Shown here: piece after piece, positions 8,371 through 17,141 of the stretch
Layout of the letters: the number at the start of each line of letters is the position of its first letter
How positions within the stretch are numbered: the stretch's first letter is position 1
Assembly: GCF_031457495.1 (NCBI RefSeq)
Contig: NZ_JAVDWM010000001.1
Location: 3,274,001-3,338,000, forward strand
Direction of reading: 5' to 3'
Source of the DNA: Sphingopyxis sp. BE259
GTDB lineage: Bacteria; Pseudomonadota; Alphaproteobacteria; Sphingomonadales; Sphingomonadaceae
Length of the DNA stretch: 64,000 bases
Notes under the pieces: model-generated
The model's database searches: none
Told to the model about the DNA's origin: nothing
What the model saw: only the letters and a program-made list of their open reading frames with translations
Position numbers and translations under genes: made by a program

Positions 8371-9006
8371 ATGCCCTGGACCCGCGACGATATGGCGGCG
8401 CGCGCCGCGCAGGAACTGCAGGACGGCTATTACGTCAACCTGGGGATCGGCATCCCGACGCTGGTCGCCAATCATATTCCCGCCGGGATGACGGTCACGC
8501 TCCAGTCCGAAAACGGTATGCTGGGCATCGGCCCCTTCCCCTATGAGGGCGAGGAGGATGCCGATCTGATCAACGCGGGCAAGCAGACGATCAGCGAAGT
8601 GCCGCAATCGGCCTATTTCAGCTCGTCGGACAGCTTCGCGATGATCCGCGGCGGCCATATCGACCTGACCGTCCTAGGCGCGATGGAGATTGCCGAAAAT
8701 GGCGACATCGCCAACTGGATGATTCCGGGCAAGATGATCAAGGGCATGGGCGGCGCAATGGACCTCGTCGCCGGGGTCAAAAAAATCATCGTCGTGATGG
8801 AGCACAACGCCAAGGACGGCAGCCCGAAATTCATCCCGGCCTGCACGCTGCCGCTGACCGGCAAGAATGTCGTCGACATGATCATCACCGACCTCGCGGT
8901 GTTCAAGCGCGACGATCACGACAACCCGTTCAAGCTGATCGAACTGGCGCCGGGGGTGACGGCGGAAGAGGTTGCTGCAAAAACGACGGCAAGCTACTCA
9001 TCCTGA
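8371..9006 (+). CDS. scoB: 3-oxoacid CoA-transferase subunit B
   Basis: The 211-residue beta subunit, partner of scoA. The catalytic glutamate motif is clear in [14 protein letters not shown]. Other family motifs are [17 protein letters not shown] near residue 25, the [15 protein letters not shown] helix and [14 protein letters not shown]. Length and motif order match the usual beta subunit, so the enzyme should be functional with subunit A despite the intervening gene. The HEPN-domain gene begins at the very next base after the stop, so the toxin-antitoxin pair is probably transcribed with the CoA-transferase. Confidence 0.94.
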   Translation: MPWTRDDMAARAAQELQDGYYVNLGIGIPTLVANHIPAGMTVTLQSENGMLGIGPFPYEGEEDADLINAGKQTISEVPQSAYFSSSDSFAMIRGGHIDLTVLGAMEIAENGDIANWMIPGKMIKGMGGAMDLVAGVKKIIVVMEHNAKDGSPKFIPACTLPLTGKNVVDMIITDLAVFKRDDHDNPFKLIELAPGVTAEEVAAKTTASYSS

Positions 9007-9426
9007 ATGGATGACAAGCCTCCACCGCGGTCCCAGCTCCGCCTGGACAATTTTTCACGCGCCTTGTCAGGCCTGAAAGAAGCGGTTGATCTGCGCTACA
9101 GCCGCCCACTGACCGAACTGGAAAAGGCTGGAATGGTCCAGCGTTTCGAAATTGCCTGGGAATTGGGCTGGAAACTGCTGGCCGATCGGCTTTCGGAAGA
9201 ACTGGCACCACCAGAAGCGCTGACCCCGGCATCGACCATTCGCGCCGCCCACGCCGCCGGCATGATCGCTACGGCCGACGAATGGCTCGCGATGGGCAAG
9301 TTGCGCAACCAGCTGTCGCACACCTACAGCGAGCCGATCCGTGATCAGGGATTAAAACTGATCGCCGATCAATTCCTCGCGATATTGATCGCACTGAAAC
9401 GGGACGCCGATGCGCGTGGAGCATGA
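9007..9426 (+). CDS. HEPN-domain toxin, HepT/HI0074-like
   Basis: A 139-residue all-alpha protein of the nucleotidyltransferase substrate-binding (HI0074/HepT-like) family. It carries the HEPN signature R100-x4-H105-x-Y107 in LRNQLSHTY, the RX4HXY motif of HepT toxins. In the studied Shewanella system HepT is an RNase that is silenced when the partner MntA adds AMP groups to the motif tyrosine (established for that homologue). All three key residues are intact here. The frame starts at the base after the scoB stop and overlaps the partner gene by 17 nt. Toxin activity is inferred, not shown. Confidence 0.85.
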   Translation: MDDKPPPRSQLRLDNFSRALSGLKEAVDLRYSRPLTELEKAGMVQRFEIAWELGWKLLADRLSEELAPPEALTPASTIRAAHAAGMIATADEWLAMGKLRNQLSHTYSEPIRDQGLKLIADQFLAILIALKRDADARGA

Positions 9427-9751
9427 TGCCGTCGGCCTGTCGGTCGATGACATGCGGATCGTTGCCGAGATTCTCTCACGCTATGCCGAACATATCGACC
9501 GGGTGAGTGTTTTCGGCTCACGCGCAGCCCGCGCAGCGCGCCCGGGCTCCGATCTCGACCTTCTCCTGAGCGGGCCTATCGACTTCGCCGACATGCTGAA
9601 TCTCGGCGTCGCCTTTGAGGAAAGCGAGCTGTCCGTCGCGGTCGATCTGCAACATGAGCGCAATCTGATCGACCAGCGGGTGCGCGACGAGATTTTGAAA
9701 CGCTGCCGCCTTTTGTTCACCCATGATGATCTGATGAAGATCGAACCATGA
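9410..9751 (+). CDS. Minimal nucleotidyltransferase antitoxin, MntA/HI0073-like
   Basis: A 113-residue minimal nucleotidyltransferase. The catalytic pattern is exact: G36-S37, ten residues, then D48-L-D50 in VFGSRAARAARPGSDLDLL, with a third acidic residue at D79 in SVAVDLQ. Such proteins transfer AMP to the HEPN partner. The gene overlaps hepT by 17 nt in another frame, so production is coupled. The frame looks complete with intact active site, arguing that the module is a functional HEPN/MNT toxin-antitoxin pair. A short spacer of 39 nt follows before the next gene. Confidence 0.87.
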   Translation: MRVEHDAVGLSVDDMRIVAEILSRYAEHIDRVSVFGSRAARAARPGSDLDLLLSGPIDFADMLNLGVAFEESELSVAVDLQHERNLIDQRVRDEILKRCRLLFTHDDLMKIEP

Positions 9752-9790
9752 GCGGGCAGCGGGCCTCCGCGACGACCGCGGATCATCGCC

Positions 9791-10240
9791 ATGCCTGACG
9801 TCACCGCCAACCCCGGGTCGACCTGGTTGCTGATCGGCGGCGGATTGTCGGTCGCGGCGGCGCTGCTCCATATCGCGTGCATCTTTGGCGGCCCCGACTG
9901 GTATCGCTTCTTCGGCGCGGGTGAAGGCATGGCGCGCGCGGCGGCGCGTGGCGACTGGGCGCCGACCCTGATCACCCTGGCGATCAGCGCGATCCTGCTG
10001 ATCTGGGCTGCCTATGCCTTTTCGGCTGCGGGCATGCTCCCGCGCCTGCCGCTGCTGCGCACCGGATTGGTGACGATCACCGCCATCTATCTGCTGCGCG
10101 GCCTGATCTTTGTCCCGCTCCATTTTTGGCGGCCGCAACACACCGACGGTTTCGCGGTGTGGTCGTCGCTGATCGTCTTCATCTACGGCACGGTTTACGC
10201 CGTCGGAACGGTCAAGGCGTGGGACGACCTGAAGCCCTGA
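9791..10240 (+). CDS. Four-helix membrane protein of unknown function
   Basis: A 149-residue protein with four predicted membrane helices: WLLIGGGLSVAAALLHIACI, LITLAISAILLIWAAYAF, LLRTGLVTITAIYLLRGLIF and WSSLIVFIYGTVYAVGTV. Between helices 1 and 2 lies a polar loop with DWYRFFGAGEGMARA. No family assignment is possible from memory beyond small inner-membrane protein. The start codon lacks a strong ribosome site. It follows the HEPN/MNT pair by 39 nt and might be in the same transcript, but no functional link is apparent. Confidence 0.65.
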   Translation: MPDVTANPGSTWLLIGGGLSVAAALLHIACIFGGPDWYRFFGAGEGMARAAARGDWAPTLITLAISAILLIWAAYAFSAAGMLPRLPLLRTGLVTITAIYLLRGLIFVPLHFWRPQHTDGFAVWSSLIVFIYGTVYAVGTVKAWDDLKP

Positions 10241-10320
10241 ACCGTGCATGGGGGTGACGACGGCGAAAGTCGCGGCTAGAACGACGATCATAACTAGGTC
10301 GCAGTCCAGTCACGAGTTGC

Positions 10321-11595
10321 ATGAAGCGCGTTTTTAGCATTTCGATCGGCGCCGCCGTGCTGGCCGCCGCCGGCTGGTTCGGCATTCACGCCTTGGGCGG
10401 CAGCGCCCCGCTGGCCAGCGTTCCGATCCCGATCAAGCCGCCCGAAAATCTGCCTGATACCCCCGCTGAATGGCGCGGACGGATCGACTATCGCGCTCTC
10501 GACCAGCAATTGACCGACCTGTCGTTGCGCCCCGAAATGGCGGGGCTTGCCGTGGCGGTGGTCGAAGACGGCGAGCTGCGCTTCGTCCGCACCTATGGGG
10601 TCGCCGATGCCTCGACCGGCGCCCCGGTCACGCCGCACACGCTGTTTCGCTGGGCCTCGGTGTCCAAGACCGCCACCGGCGCGCTGGCGGCGGCGCTGGC
10701 CAAGGACGGGCGCGTCGATCTCGACCGGCCGATCGCGCGATCGCGCACCTCGCTCCGCCTGCCCGGCGGCGCCGAGGCGCGGGTGACACTTGAGGACGTG
10801 CTGGCCCAGCGCACCGGCCTGACCAAAAACGCTTACGACGAAAGGCTGGAGGACGGGCAGAGTCCGGCGCTGCTGCGCGCCAGCCTGCTCGGCGCGCCGC
10901 TGCAATGCGAACCCGGCACCTGCCACACCTATCAGAACATCGCCTTCGACGCCGCCAGCGAGATTTTGGGCGACGCGGCAAACGCGCTGTTCCCCGATGC
11001 GGTCGAAGCGCGCTTTTTCCGCCCGCTCGGCATGGTCAGTGCCGGTTATGGCATGGAGCGACTGACCGGCGCCAAGGATTGGGCCAGGCCGCACCGCGGC
11101 ACTCAGGTCCGCCCGGTCAAGGAGGCCTATTGGCGGGTGCCCGCCGCGGCGGGGGTCGAAAGCGACATCGTCGATTTCGCGACCTGGATGCAGGCGATGA
11201 TGGGCAGTCGCCCCGACGTGCTGCCCGAACCGGTGCTGGAAATCGCGCACCAGTCGCGCGTTCGCACCGAACCGCTATATGGCAGCGCCCTGCGCCAGGC
11301 GAACAGCGATGCGTCCTATGGCCTGGGCTGGCGGAATTTCACCTATGGCGGCCACCGGCTCGCGGGTCATTCGGGGGCGGTGTCGGGCTACCGCGCGACG
11401 ATGATATTCGAACCGGCGACGCGCACCGGCGTCGTCGCGCTGTGGAACAGCGACTGGGGCTTTCCGTTTCGCATCCCGTTCGCCGCGCTCGACAGCTATC
11501 ACCAGCGTGAGGACGCCCGCTGGCTCGACCTGGAAGACCTGCCGCCGGTGACGCGCGCCGCCATCTTACCGCCGACGGCCAAGTTGAAAAAATGA
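10321..11595 (+). CDS. Serine hydrolase, class C beta-lactamase/esterase fold
   Basis: A 424-residue protein with an N-terminal hydrophobic segment (residues 6-25), probably an uncleaved signal anchor or signal peptide. The penicillin-binding-like catalytic residues are all visible: S113-x-x-K116 in WASVSKT, the YxN motif Y204-Q-N206 in HTYQNIAFD, and the HSG triad near GHSGAVSGY in place of KTG. This is the family that includes AmpC, EstB and D-aminopeptidases, so the activity could be an esterase or peptidase acting in the periplasm. The His in place of Lys in the third motif favours esterase/peptidase over true beta-lactamase. Confidence 0.82.
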   Translation: MKRVFSISIGAAVLAAAGWFGIHALGGSAPLASVPIPIKPPENLPDTPAEWRGRIDYRALDQQLTDLSLRPEMAGLAVAVVEDGELRFVRTYGVADASTGAPVTPHTLFRWASVSKTATGALAAALAKDGRVDLDRPIARSRTSLRLPGGAEARVTLEDVLAQRTGLTKNAYDERLEDGQSPALLRASLLGAPLQCEPGTCHTYQNIAFDAASEILGDAANALFPDAVEARFFRPLGMVSAGYGMERLTGAKDWARPHRGTQVRPVKEAYWRVPAAAGVESDIVDFATWMQAMMGSRPDVLPEPVLEIAHQSRVRTEPLYGSALRQANSDASYGLGWRNFTYGGHRLAGHSGAVSGYRATMIFEPATRTGVVALWNSDWGFPFRIPFAALDSYHQREDARWLDLEDLPPVTRAAILPPTAKLKK

Positions 11596-11656
11596 CCCCC
11601 CTTGCCGCCTGATCGGCTGCCTGTGTATCAGGCGCGCGTTCGGGTCGAAGGGAGGA

Positions 11657-12640
11657 ATGGCGATGCGGATATTGCTGACCGGGTCGTCGGGCTGGCTGGC
11701 GCGTTTTCTGGCGCCATTGCTCGTCGAAAGCGGGCATTCGGTCATCGGCCTCGATGTCGTTCCCGGCGCGCACACCCGGATCGTCGGCACCGTCGCCGAC
11801 CGCGCGCTGATCGACCGGACGATGGGCGAGCACGGCATCGAGGCGGTGATCCACGGCGGCGCGCTGCACAAACCCGACATCGTCCGCTATCCGCGGCAGG
11901 CGTTCGTCGATGTCAATATCAGCGGGACGCTGAACCTGATCGAGGCGGCGGTGGCGGCGGGCAACGACCGGTTCCTGTTCACCTCGACCACCTCACTGAT
12001 GGTGCGCGCCGATGTCCGCGATGGCGCAGGCGAAACGGGTGCGTGGTGGATGGACGAGGATTTCGGCCCGCTGGCGCCGCGCAACATCTATGGCATCACC
12101 AAGCTCGCCGCCGAACAGGCGTGCCGGCTCGTCCACCGCGAGCGTGGCATCAACGTCGCCATCCTGCGCACCGGGCGCTTCTTTCCCGAGGATGACGACA
12201 CCCATGCTGTGCCGAGCGGCCCGAACCTCAAGGCCAATGAACTGCTCCACCGCCGCCTGACCGTCGAGGATGCCGCCGCCGCGCATCTCGCCGCGCTGGA
12301 GGCCGCGCCGAGGATCGGCTGCGACACTTTCGTCCTCTCGGCTCCGCCACCCTTTGCCCGCGACGACGCCGCCGAGCTTGCGCGCGACGCGCGGGCGGTC
12401 ATCGCGCGTTATCATCCCGACGCGGCCAACCTCTACGCGGCGGCGGGCTGGGTGCTGCCCGAAACGATCGACCGCGTGTACGACCCGTCGCGCGCCGAGC
12501 GCCGCTTCGGCTGGCGCGCCCAGACCGATTTCGGCGCCGTGCTCGCGGCACTCCGCGAGGGGAGCGCGCTGCCCTTCGCGCACGATCCCGCCTACACCTC
12601 TCCTATTGTCCGTCAGGAGCGCGAAGCATGTACGAGCTGA
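11657..12640 (+). CDS. NAD(P)-dependent epimerase/dehydratase (extended SDR)
   Basis: A 327-residue extended short-chain dehydrogenase. The N-terminal Rossmann motif is ILLTGSSGWLARFLAPLL (GxxGxxA type), followed by the acidic D of GLDVV. The catalytic YxxxK is in NIYGITKLAAEQ, with the partner Ser/Thr in FTSTTSL. The substrate is not identifiable; most relatives act on nucleotide sugars or reduce small carbonyls. The start is at ATG 11657 or two codons later at 11663, which is better spaced from GGGAGG. It overlaps the GST gene by 13 nt, so the two form an operon. Confidence 0.83.
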   Translation: MAMRILLTGSSGWLARFLAPLLVESGHSVIGLDVVPGAHTRIVGTVADRALIDRTMGEHGIEAVIHGGALHKPDIVRYPRQAFVDVNISGTLNLIEAAVAAGNDRFLFTSTTSLMVRADVRDGAGETGAWWMDEDFGPLAPRNIYGITKLAAEQACRLVHRERGINVAILRTGRFFPEDDDTHAVPSGPNLKANELLHRRLTVEDAAAAHLAALEAAPRIGCDTFVLSAPPPFARDDAAELARDARAVIARYHPDAANLYAAAGWVLPETIDRVYDPSRAERRFGWRAQTDFGAVLAALREGSALPFAHDPAYTSPIVRQEREACTS

Positions 12641-13308
12641 TCACCGCCAACCGCAATTATTCGAGCTGGTCGCTGCGCCCGTGGGTGCTGATGACCGCAC
12701 TCGGCATCGCGTTCGACGATCGCATCGAACCCTTCACCAAACCCGCCAATTACGAAGATTTCCGTCGCTTTTCGCCCACCGGGCAGGTGCCCGCGTTGCT
12801 GCACGAAGGGCGCACGATTTACGACTCGCTGGGCATCGCCCTCTATCTCGCCGACCGCCACGACGGCGTGTGGCCGACCGATCCCGACGCGCGCGCCTGG
12901 GCGCAGTGCGCCACCGCCGAAATGCACAGCGGCTTTGCGGCGCTGCGCAACGACTGCACGATGAACGTCGGGGTCCGCGTGACCCCCAAGCCGATGTCGG
13001 ACGCGCTGCAAGCCAATGTGGCGCGCATCCGCGAATTGTTCGAGGACGGACTGGCGAAATTTGGCGGGCCGTGGCTGGCCGGGCCGGATTTCGCCGCGGT
13101 CGACGCCTTCTTCGCCCCCGTCGCCTTCCGCATCCGTACCTATGGCCTCGACGTCGGCGCCGGGCAGGCGTGGGTCGATCACATTCTGGCACATCCGGCG
13201 ATGGTGGAGTGGGAACGCCAGGCGCTCGCCGAAAGCTGGCGCGAGGTCGGGCATGAGGAAGAACTGCGCGCGTGCGGGGCGATTACCGCGGATTACCGGA
13301 CGGGTTAA
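12628..13308 (+). CDS. Glutathione S-transferase family protein
   Basis: A 226-residue GST. The N-terminal thioredoxin-like domain starts YELITANRNYSSWSLRPWVL, with Ser in the position that activates glutathione. It continues with the cis-Pro segment GQVPALLHEGRTIYDSLGIALYL. The C-terminal helical domain contains WLAGPDFAAVDAFFAPV, the N-capping box of GSTs. The exact substrate is unknown; the NYSSWS start resembles the YfcF / maleylacetoacetate-isomerase-like group. It is probably co-transcribed with the epimerase. Its stop overlaps the convergent crtZ stop in the shared palindrome TTAA (13305-13308). Confidence 0.86.
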   Translation: MYELITANRNYSSWSLRPWVLMTALGIAFDDRIEPFTKPANYEDFRRFSPTGQVPALLHEGRTIYDSLGIALYLADRHDGVWPTDPDARAWAQCATAEMHSGFAALRNDCTMNVGVRVTPKPMSDALQANVARIRELFEDGLAKFGGPWLAGPDFAAVDAFFAPVAFRIRTYGLDVGAGQAWVDHILAHPAMVEWERQALAESWREVGHEEELRACGAITADYRTG

Positions 13309-13823
13309 TCGACCAGCGCCTCACGCACCACCGCGACCCCCGCTTCGCGCTGCACCTTCAACTCGGCCTTCAATTTCGCCGGATCGCGCGCAAAGACGAA
13401 ACCGAAGCTGACCCCGCCCTCTTTGCCGATCGTCGCATGGTGCAGCTTGTGCGCCTGCACCAGCCGCTTGGCATAGCCGCGCCGCGGCACCCAGCGGAAA
13501 TAGCGTTGGTGCACCAGCCCGTCGTGCACCACGGTATAGATGATGCCGTAAAACAGCACCCCCAGCCCGATCCACGTCCCCGGCGCCCACGCCGACGACC
13601 CCATGATCATCGGACTGCCCACCGCGAACATCGAAATGCTCAGCGCCGCGCCGAACAGGCCGAACAGATCGTTCTTTTCCAGCATCTTGTCATGCGGCTC
13701 ATGATGGTCGCGATGCCACGCCCAGCCAAAGCCGTGCATGATATATTTGTGGCTGGCCCACGCGACGAACTCCATCGCCACAACGGTGGCGACGATCAAC
13801 GCGATGATAGCGGGCAACGACAT
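13305..13823 (-). CDS. crtZ: Beta-carotene 3-hydroxylase
   Basis: A 172-residue membrane di-iron hydroxylase that adds 3-OH groups to beta-ionone rings, giving zeaxanthin. The histidine clusters that bind iron are all present: H25-x4-H30, H37-x2-H40-H41 with H44, H100-x4-H105, and H125-x2-H128-H129. Hydrophobic helices surround them (residues 4-22, about 57-75, 82-98). Sphingomonads make nostoxanthin-type carotenoids, which fits. No other crt gene lies in this window, so crtZ is unlinked from the core pathway here. It is convergent with the GST gene, sharing stop bases. Confidence 0.9.
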   Translation of the reverse strand: MSLPAIIALIVATVVAMEFVAWASHKYIMHGFGWAWHRDHHEPHDKMLEKNDLFGLFGAALSISMFAVGSPMIMGSSAWAPGTWIGLGVLFYGIIYTVVHDGLVHQRYFRWVPRRGYAKRLVQAHKLHHATIGKEGGVSFGFVFARDPAKLKAELKVQREAGVAVVREALVD

Positions 13824-13876
13824 GCGGCCGATATAAGCCCCTCACCCGGCCAGCGCCAGCCCAAGCGCCAGCATAT

Positions 13877-15550
13877 CTAGTCGCCGACGAACACCAATCG
13901 GTCGCGGAACTTGTGGCTGCGCGCGGTGGACGAAAAGCTGCTCTTCATCCAGCCGCCATCCTCGCTGAGATAATCAGCGTCGGTCAGCCCTTGGCCGCGA
14001 ATCTGGTTGATGAAGGCGCGCGATTTATAATGGTCGAACATCCGCAGAAATTCGGTCGCCATGATCGCGATCAGCCGCGGATCTTCGCTCAGAAAGGCGT
14101 TTTCGTCATTGCCTTGACAGCTTTCGTCGCTGAAGTTCGCCGACCCGAACAGCATTTGCGGGCGGGTACCGAACGGGTCGATGATCATCAGCTTGCTGTG
14201 GATCTTGTGGTTGCCGAACGCCTTGGCATCCCAATTGCGCCCCATATAGGTTTCGAGCCGCGACGGCACAAAATAGCGCGTGTTGTTCGTGGTCAGCGCC
14301 TCGACCTTCTTGCGCACGGTGGTGTTGGCCAGGCCATAGTGGAGCAATTCCTTCGGCTGCAACGCGATCGCCGTGACGATGGCAGGGTCGAGTGCGAACG
14401 GCGCGCTGGTCAGGACGCAGCTTTTTGCCGCGCCGACCAGTTCGACCGCCTTGTCGATGATGTCGAGCGTCCGCACCGGCGAGAAATATTGCGTGGCGAA
14501 CGGCCCGCCCCCCACCGCGGCGAGCCGCGCCTGCAGCGCCCCGACGCGGTTGCGCACCTCGGCCGGATCGCTCTTGGATGGCCCACGCGCCGGATCATCG
14601 GCCAGGATCAGCCAATAGTCGTGATAGGCGGCGGCGACGACCGGATCGTCCAGGATCACTGCGGCATTGGTCTGGTAATAAAAGGCGTTTTCGGAAAAAT
14701 TGGCGGTGCCGGTAAAGGTTCGCACCGGCACCCCGCCGACCAGCTGGACGACGAACTTGTTGTGGCTGATCTTCTGGATCGCGGCGCGCGGAGTCGCGAT
14801 GGCGGTCAGGCCGTGCGCGGCGAGCACCGTTTCGCTCTTGTGCGTCGCATGGTCGCCCGGCTTGGCGTGATAGACGATCCGCACATAGACCCCGCGCGCC
14901 TTTGCCGCCGCCAGCGCCGCCGCCACCTCGTCATCGAAAAATTCGTAGATGCCGACGCGCAGCGCGTGGCCGCCGCCCGCGCCATCGATGAAGCCGATCA
15001 ACGCCTCTTTCAGCCCGCGCGACAGCCAGCGCCACGCTGCCCCATCAGGAACGTCGCGCGGATGCGCGCCCTTGAAGCGGTCGAGATAGGCAAAGGCGGA
15101 CGTGACGCCGCGATTGACATAGGCGCCGACCCCCGCCGCCATTTCTGGCGACGGGCGCAGCTTGAGGGTCATGGGCGCTTCATCGGTGGTCAGTCCGCCC
15201 GGCGGGGTGCCGCGCACCGGAAAAATGTCGAAAATATAGCCGAGGCTGCTTTTCAGCGTGTAATCGCTCCAGCGGAAACGCTGGAACGGCGCCTCGCGCG
15301 ACGACACATCATAGCCATCGACCGGATCGCCCTTGAAGCGTTTCTCGCCGCGCAGCCAGTTCACCGCGACCACCTCGCCGCTGGCTAGGTCGACCTCGCT
15401 CTTGCGTACCGCAAAGCCGTGCAGGCCCGCTGCGTGCGCCGGATCGACGTCCCAGCCGAGCGAGATGCTGTGGGTGCCGACCAGCGCCGCGGCGCGATAC
15501 GGCCCCTGCGTCGTGCGGATGACGGGACGATAAGCGGGAATCGAAACCAT
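13877..15550 (-). CDS. Phospholipase D-like protein with one degenerate HKD motif
   Basis: A 557-residue protein with two PLD-type catalytic motifs. The first is H263-N-K265 followed at the Asp position by Leu (L270), then TFTGTANFSENAF. The second is complete, H451-S-K453-x4-D458, followed by LFGSANFSDES. An N-terminal domain of about 190 residues precedes them and is not recognised. The enzyme would hydrolyse or transfer phosphodiester groups; the substrate could be lipid or nucleic acid. I chose the ATG at 15550, which has AGGAGAG upstream. No signal peptide is evident. Whether the changed first motif still works is open. Confidence 0.82.
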   Translation of the reverse strand: MVSIPAYRPVIRTTQGPYRAAALVGTHSISLGWDVDPAHAAGLHGFAVRKSEVDLASGEVVAVNWLRGEKRFKGDPVDGYDVSSREAPFQRFRWSDYTLKSSLGYIFDIFPVRGTPPGGLTTDEAPMTLKLRPSPEMAAGVGAYVNRGVTSAFAYLDRFKGAHPRDVPDGAAWRWLSRGLKEALIGFIDGAGGGHALRVGIYEFFDDEVAAALAAAKARGVYVRIVYHAKPGDHATHKSETVLAAHGLTAIATPRAAIQKISHNKFVVQLVGGVPVRTFTGTANFSENAFYYQTNAAVILDDPVVAAAYHDYWLILADDPARGPSKSDPAEVRNRVGALQARLAAVGGGPFATQYFSPVRTLDIIDKAVELVGAAKSCVLTSAPFALDPAIVTAIALQPKELLHYGLANTTVRKKVEALTTNNTRYFVPSRLETYMGRNWDAKAFGNHKIHSKLMIIDPFGTRPQMLFGSANFSDESCQGNDENAFLSEDPRLIAIMATEFLRMFDHYKSRAFINQIRGQGLTDADYLSEDGGWMKSSFSSTARSHKFRDRLVFVGD

Positions 15551-15685
15551 GGGCCTCTCCTGTTCCAAAGCGCGACTCCAGAAGGGCCGCGCCATGCTAA
15601 GCATCTTTGCCGCCAACGCGACCGAAAATTGCGTTTCCTATCGCCACCGGCTTGCAATGTTGTGCGGCTGATCTAAGGCAACGCC

Positions 15686-17116
15686 ATGACTCGCCCCCGC
15701 ACCCTGTATGAAAAAATCTGGGACGCGCATGTCGTCGAACAGCGCCCCGACGGCACTTGCCTGATCTTCATCGACCGCCACTTGGTCCACGAAGTCACCA
15801 GCCCGCAGGCGTTCGCCGGGCTGCGTGCGAGCGGGCGCACCGTACGCCGCCCCGACCTGACGCTGGCGGTCCCCGATCATAATCTCCCGACGACGGCGCG
15901 CACCGATGCGGCGGGCAACCGCCTGCCGATCGCCGACGTCGAAAGCGCCGCGCAGTTGGCGGCGCTCGCGAAGAACGCCCCCGATTTCGGTATCCGCTAC
16001 ATCGACGCGGTCGCCGCCGAGCAGGGCATCGTCCATGTCGTCGGCCCCGAGCAGGGCTTTTCACTGCCCGGCACGACGATCGTCTGCGGCGACAGCCACA
16101 CCGCGTGCCACGGCGGCATCGGCGCGCTCGCCTTCGGTATCGGCACCAGCGAGGTCGAACATGTGCTGGCGACCCAGACTTTGCTGCTCCAGCCCGCCAA
16201 GACGATGGAAGTGCGCGTCGAGGGCGACGTCGGCCCCGGCGTCACCGCAAAGGACATCATCCTTCACATCACCGGCACCATCGGCGCCGCGGGCGGCACC
16301 GGGCATGTCATCGAATATACCGGCAGTGCGATCCGCGCGCTGAGCGTCGAGGGCCGCCTGACGGTCAGCAACATGGCGATCGAGGGCGGCGCGCGCGCCG
16401 GGCTGATCGCCGCCGACGCGACGACCTTCGCCTATCTGAAGGGCCGCCCCTATGCGCCCAAGGGCGCCGACTGGGAAGCCGCAGTTGCTTATTGGACCAG
16501 CCTAGCGACCGATCCCGGCGCGGCCTATGACAAGACCGTCGTCATCGACGCCGCCGACATCGCGCCCAGTGTCACCTGGGGCACCAGCCCCGAGGACGTC
16601 GTGCCGATCACCGGCTGCGTCCCCGCGCCGGACAGCTTTGCCGATCCGTCAAAACAGGCCGCGGCGGCGAAATCGCTCGCCTATATGGGCCTCGAACCCG
16701 GCACCCGGATGCAGGATGTGGCCATCGAGAATATCTTCATCGGCAGTTGCACCAACAGCCGCATCGAGGATCTGCGCGCCGCCGCCGCGGTCCTGAAGGG
16801 GCGGCGCAAGGCCGCCAACGTCAAATGGGCGATCGTTGTCCCCGGATCGGGGCTGGTGAAGGCACAGGCCGAAGCCGAAGGGCTCGACCGCATCTTCACC
16901 GACGCGGGTCTGGAGTGGCGCGAACCCGGCTGTTCGGCGTGCCTCGGCATGAACCCCGACAAGGTGCCCGCAGGCGAACGCTGCGCCTCGACGAGCAACC
17001 GCAATTTCGTCGGCCGCCAAGGGCCCGGCAGCCGCACGCACCTCCTCTCGCCCGCAATGGCCGCGGCGGCGGCGGTGACCGGCAAGCTGACCGACGTGCG
17101 GGAATTGATCGATTGA
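15686..17116 (+). CDS. leuC: 3-isopropylmalate dehydratase large subunit
   Basis: The 476-residue large subunit of isopropylmalate isomerase, which converts 2- to 3-isopropylmalate in leucine synthesis. The [4Fe-4S] ligand cysteines lie in [14 protein letters not shown] and [14 protein letters not shown]. Substrate-binding segments include [21 protein letters not shown] and the N-terminal [12 protein letters not shown]. Length is normal. An AAGG site lies upstream of the ATG. It is divergent from the phospholipase D gene, with 135 bp between. leuD does not follow directly: an exported metallo-hydrolase gene lies between, which is unusual. Confidence 0.97.
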   Translation: MTRPRTLYEKIWDAHVVEQRPDGTCLIFIDRHLVHEVTSPQAFAGLRASGRTVRRPDLTLAVPDHNLPTTARTDAAGNRLPIADVESAAQLAALAKNAPDFGIRYIDAVAAEQGIVHVVGPEQGFSLPGTTIVCGDSHTACHGGIGALAFGIGTSEVEHVLATQTLLLQPAKTMEVRVEGDVGPGVTAKDIILHITGTIGAAGGTGHVIEYTGSAIRALSVEGRLTVSNMAIEGGARAGLIAADATTFAYLKGRPYAPKGADWEAAVAYWTSLATDPGAAYDKTVVIDAADIAPSVTWGTSPEDVVPITGCVPAPDSFADPSKQAAAAKSLAYMGLEPGTRMQDVAIENIFIGSCTNSRIEDLRAAAAVLKGRRKAANVKWAIVVPGSGLVKAQAEAEGLDRIFTDAGLEWREPGCSACLGMNPDKVPAGERCASTSNRNFVGRQGPGSRTHLLSPAMAAAAAVTGKLTDVRELID

Positions 17117-17141
17117 GCATCGCGAAGTGGAGCGGAATGGC

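Noticed and set aside
13913..15388. A long plus-strand frame inside the phospholipase D gene.
   Set aside because: A GC-rich shadow of a gene with clear HKD motifs on the other strand.
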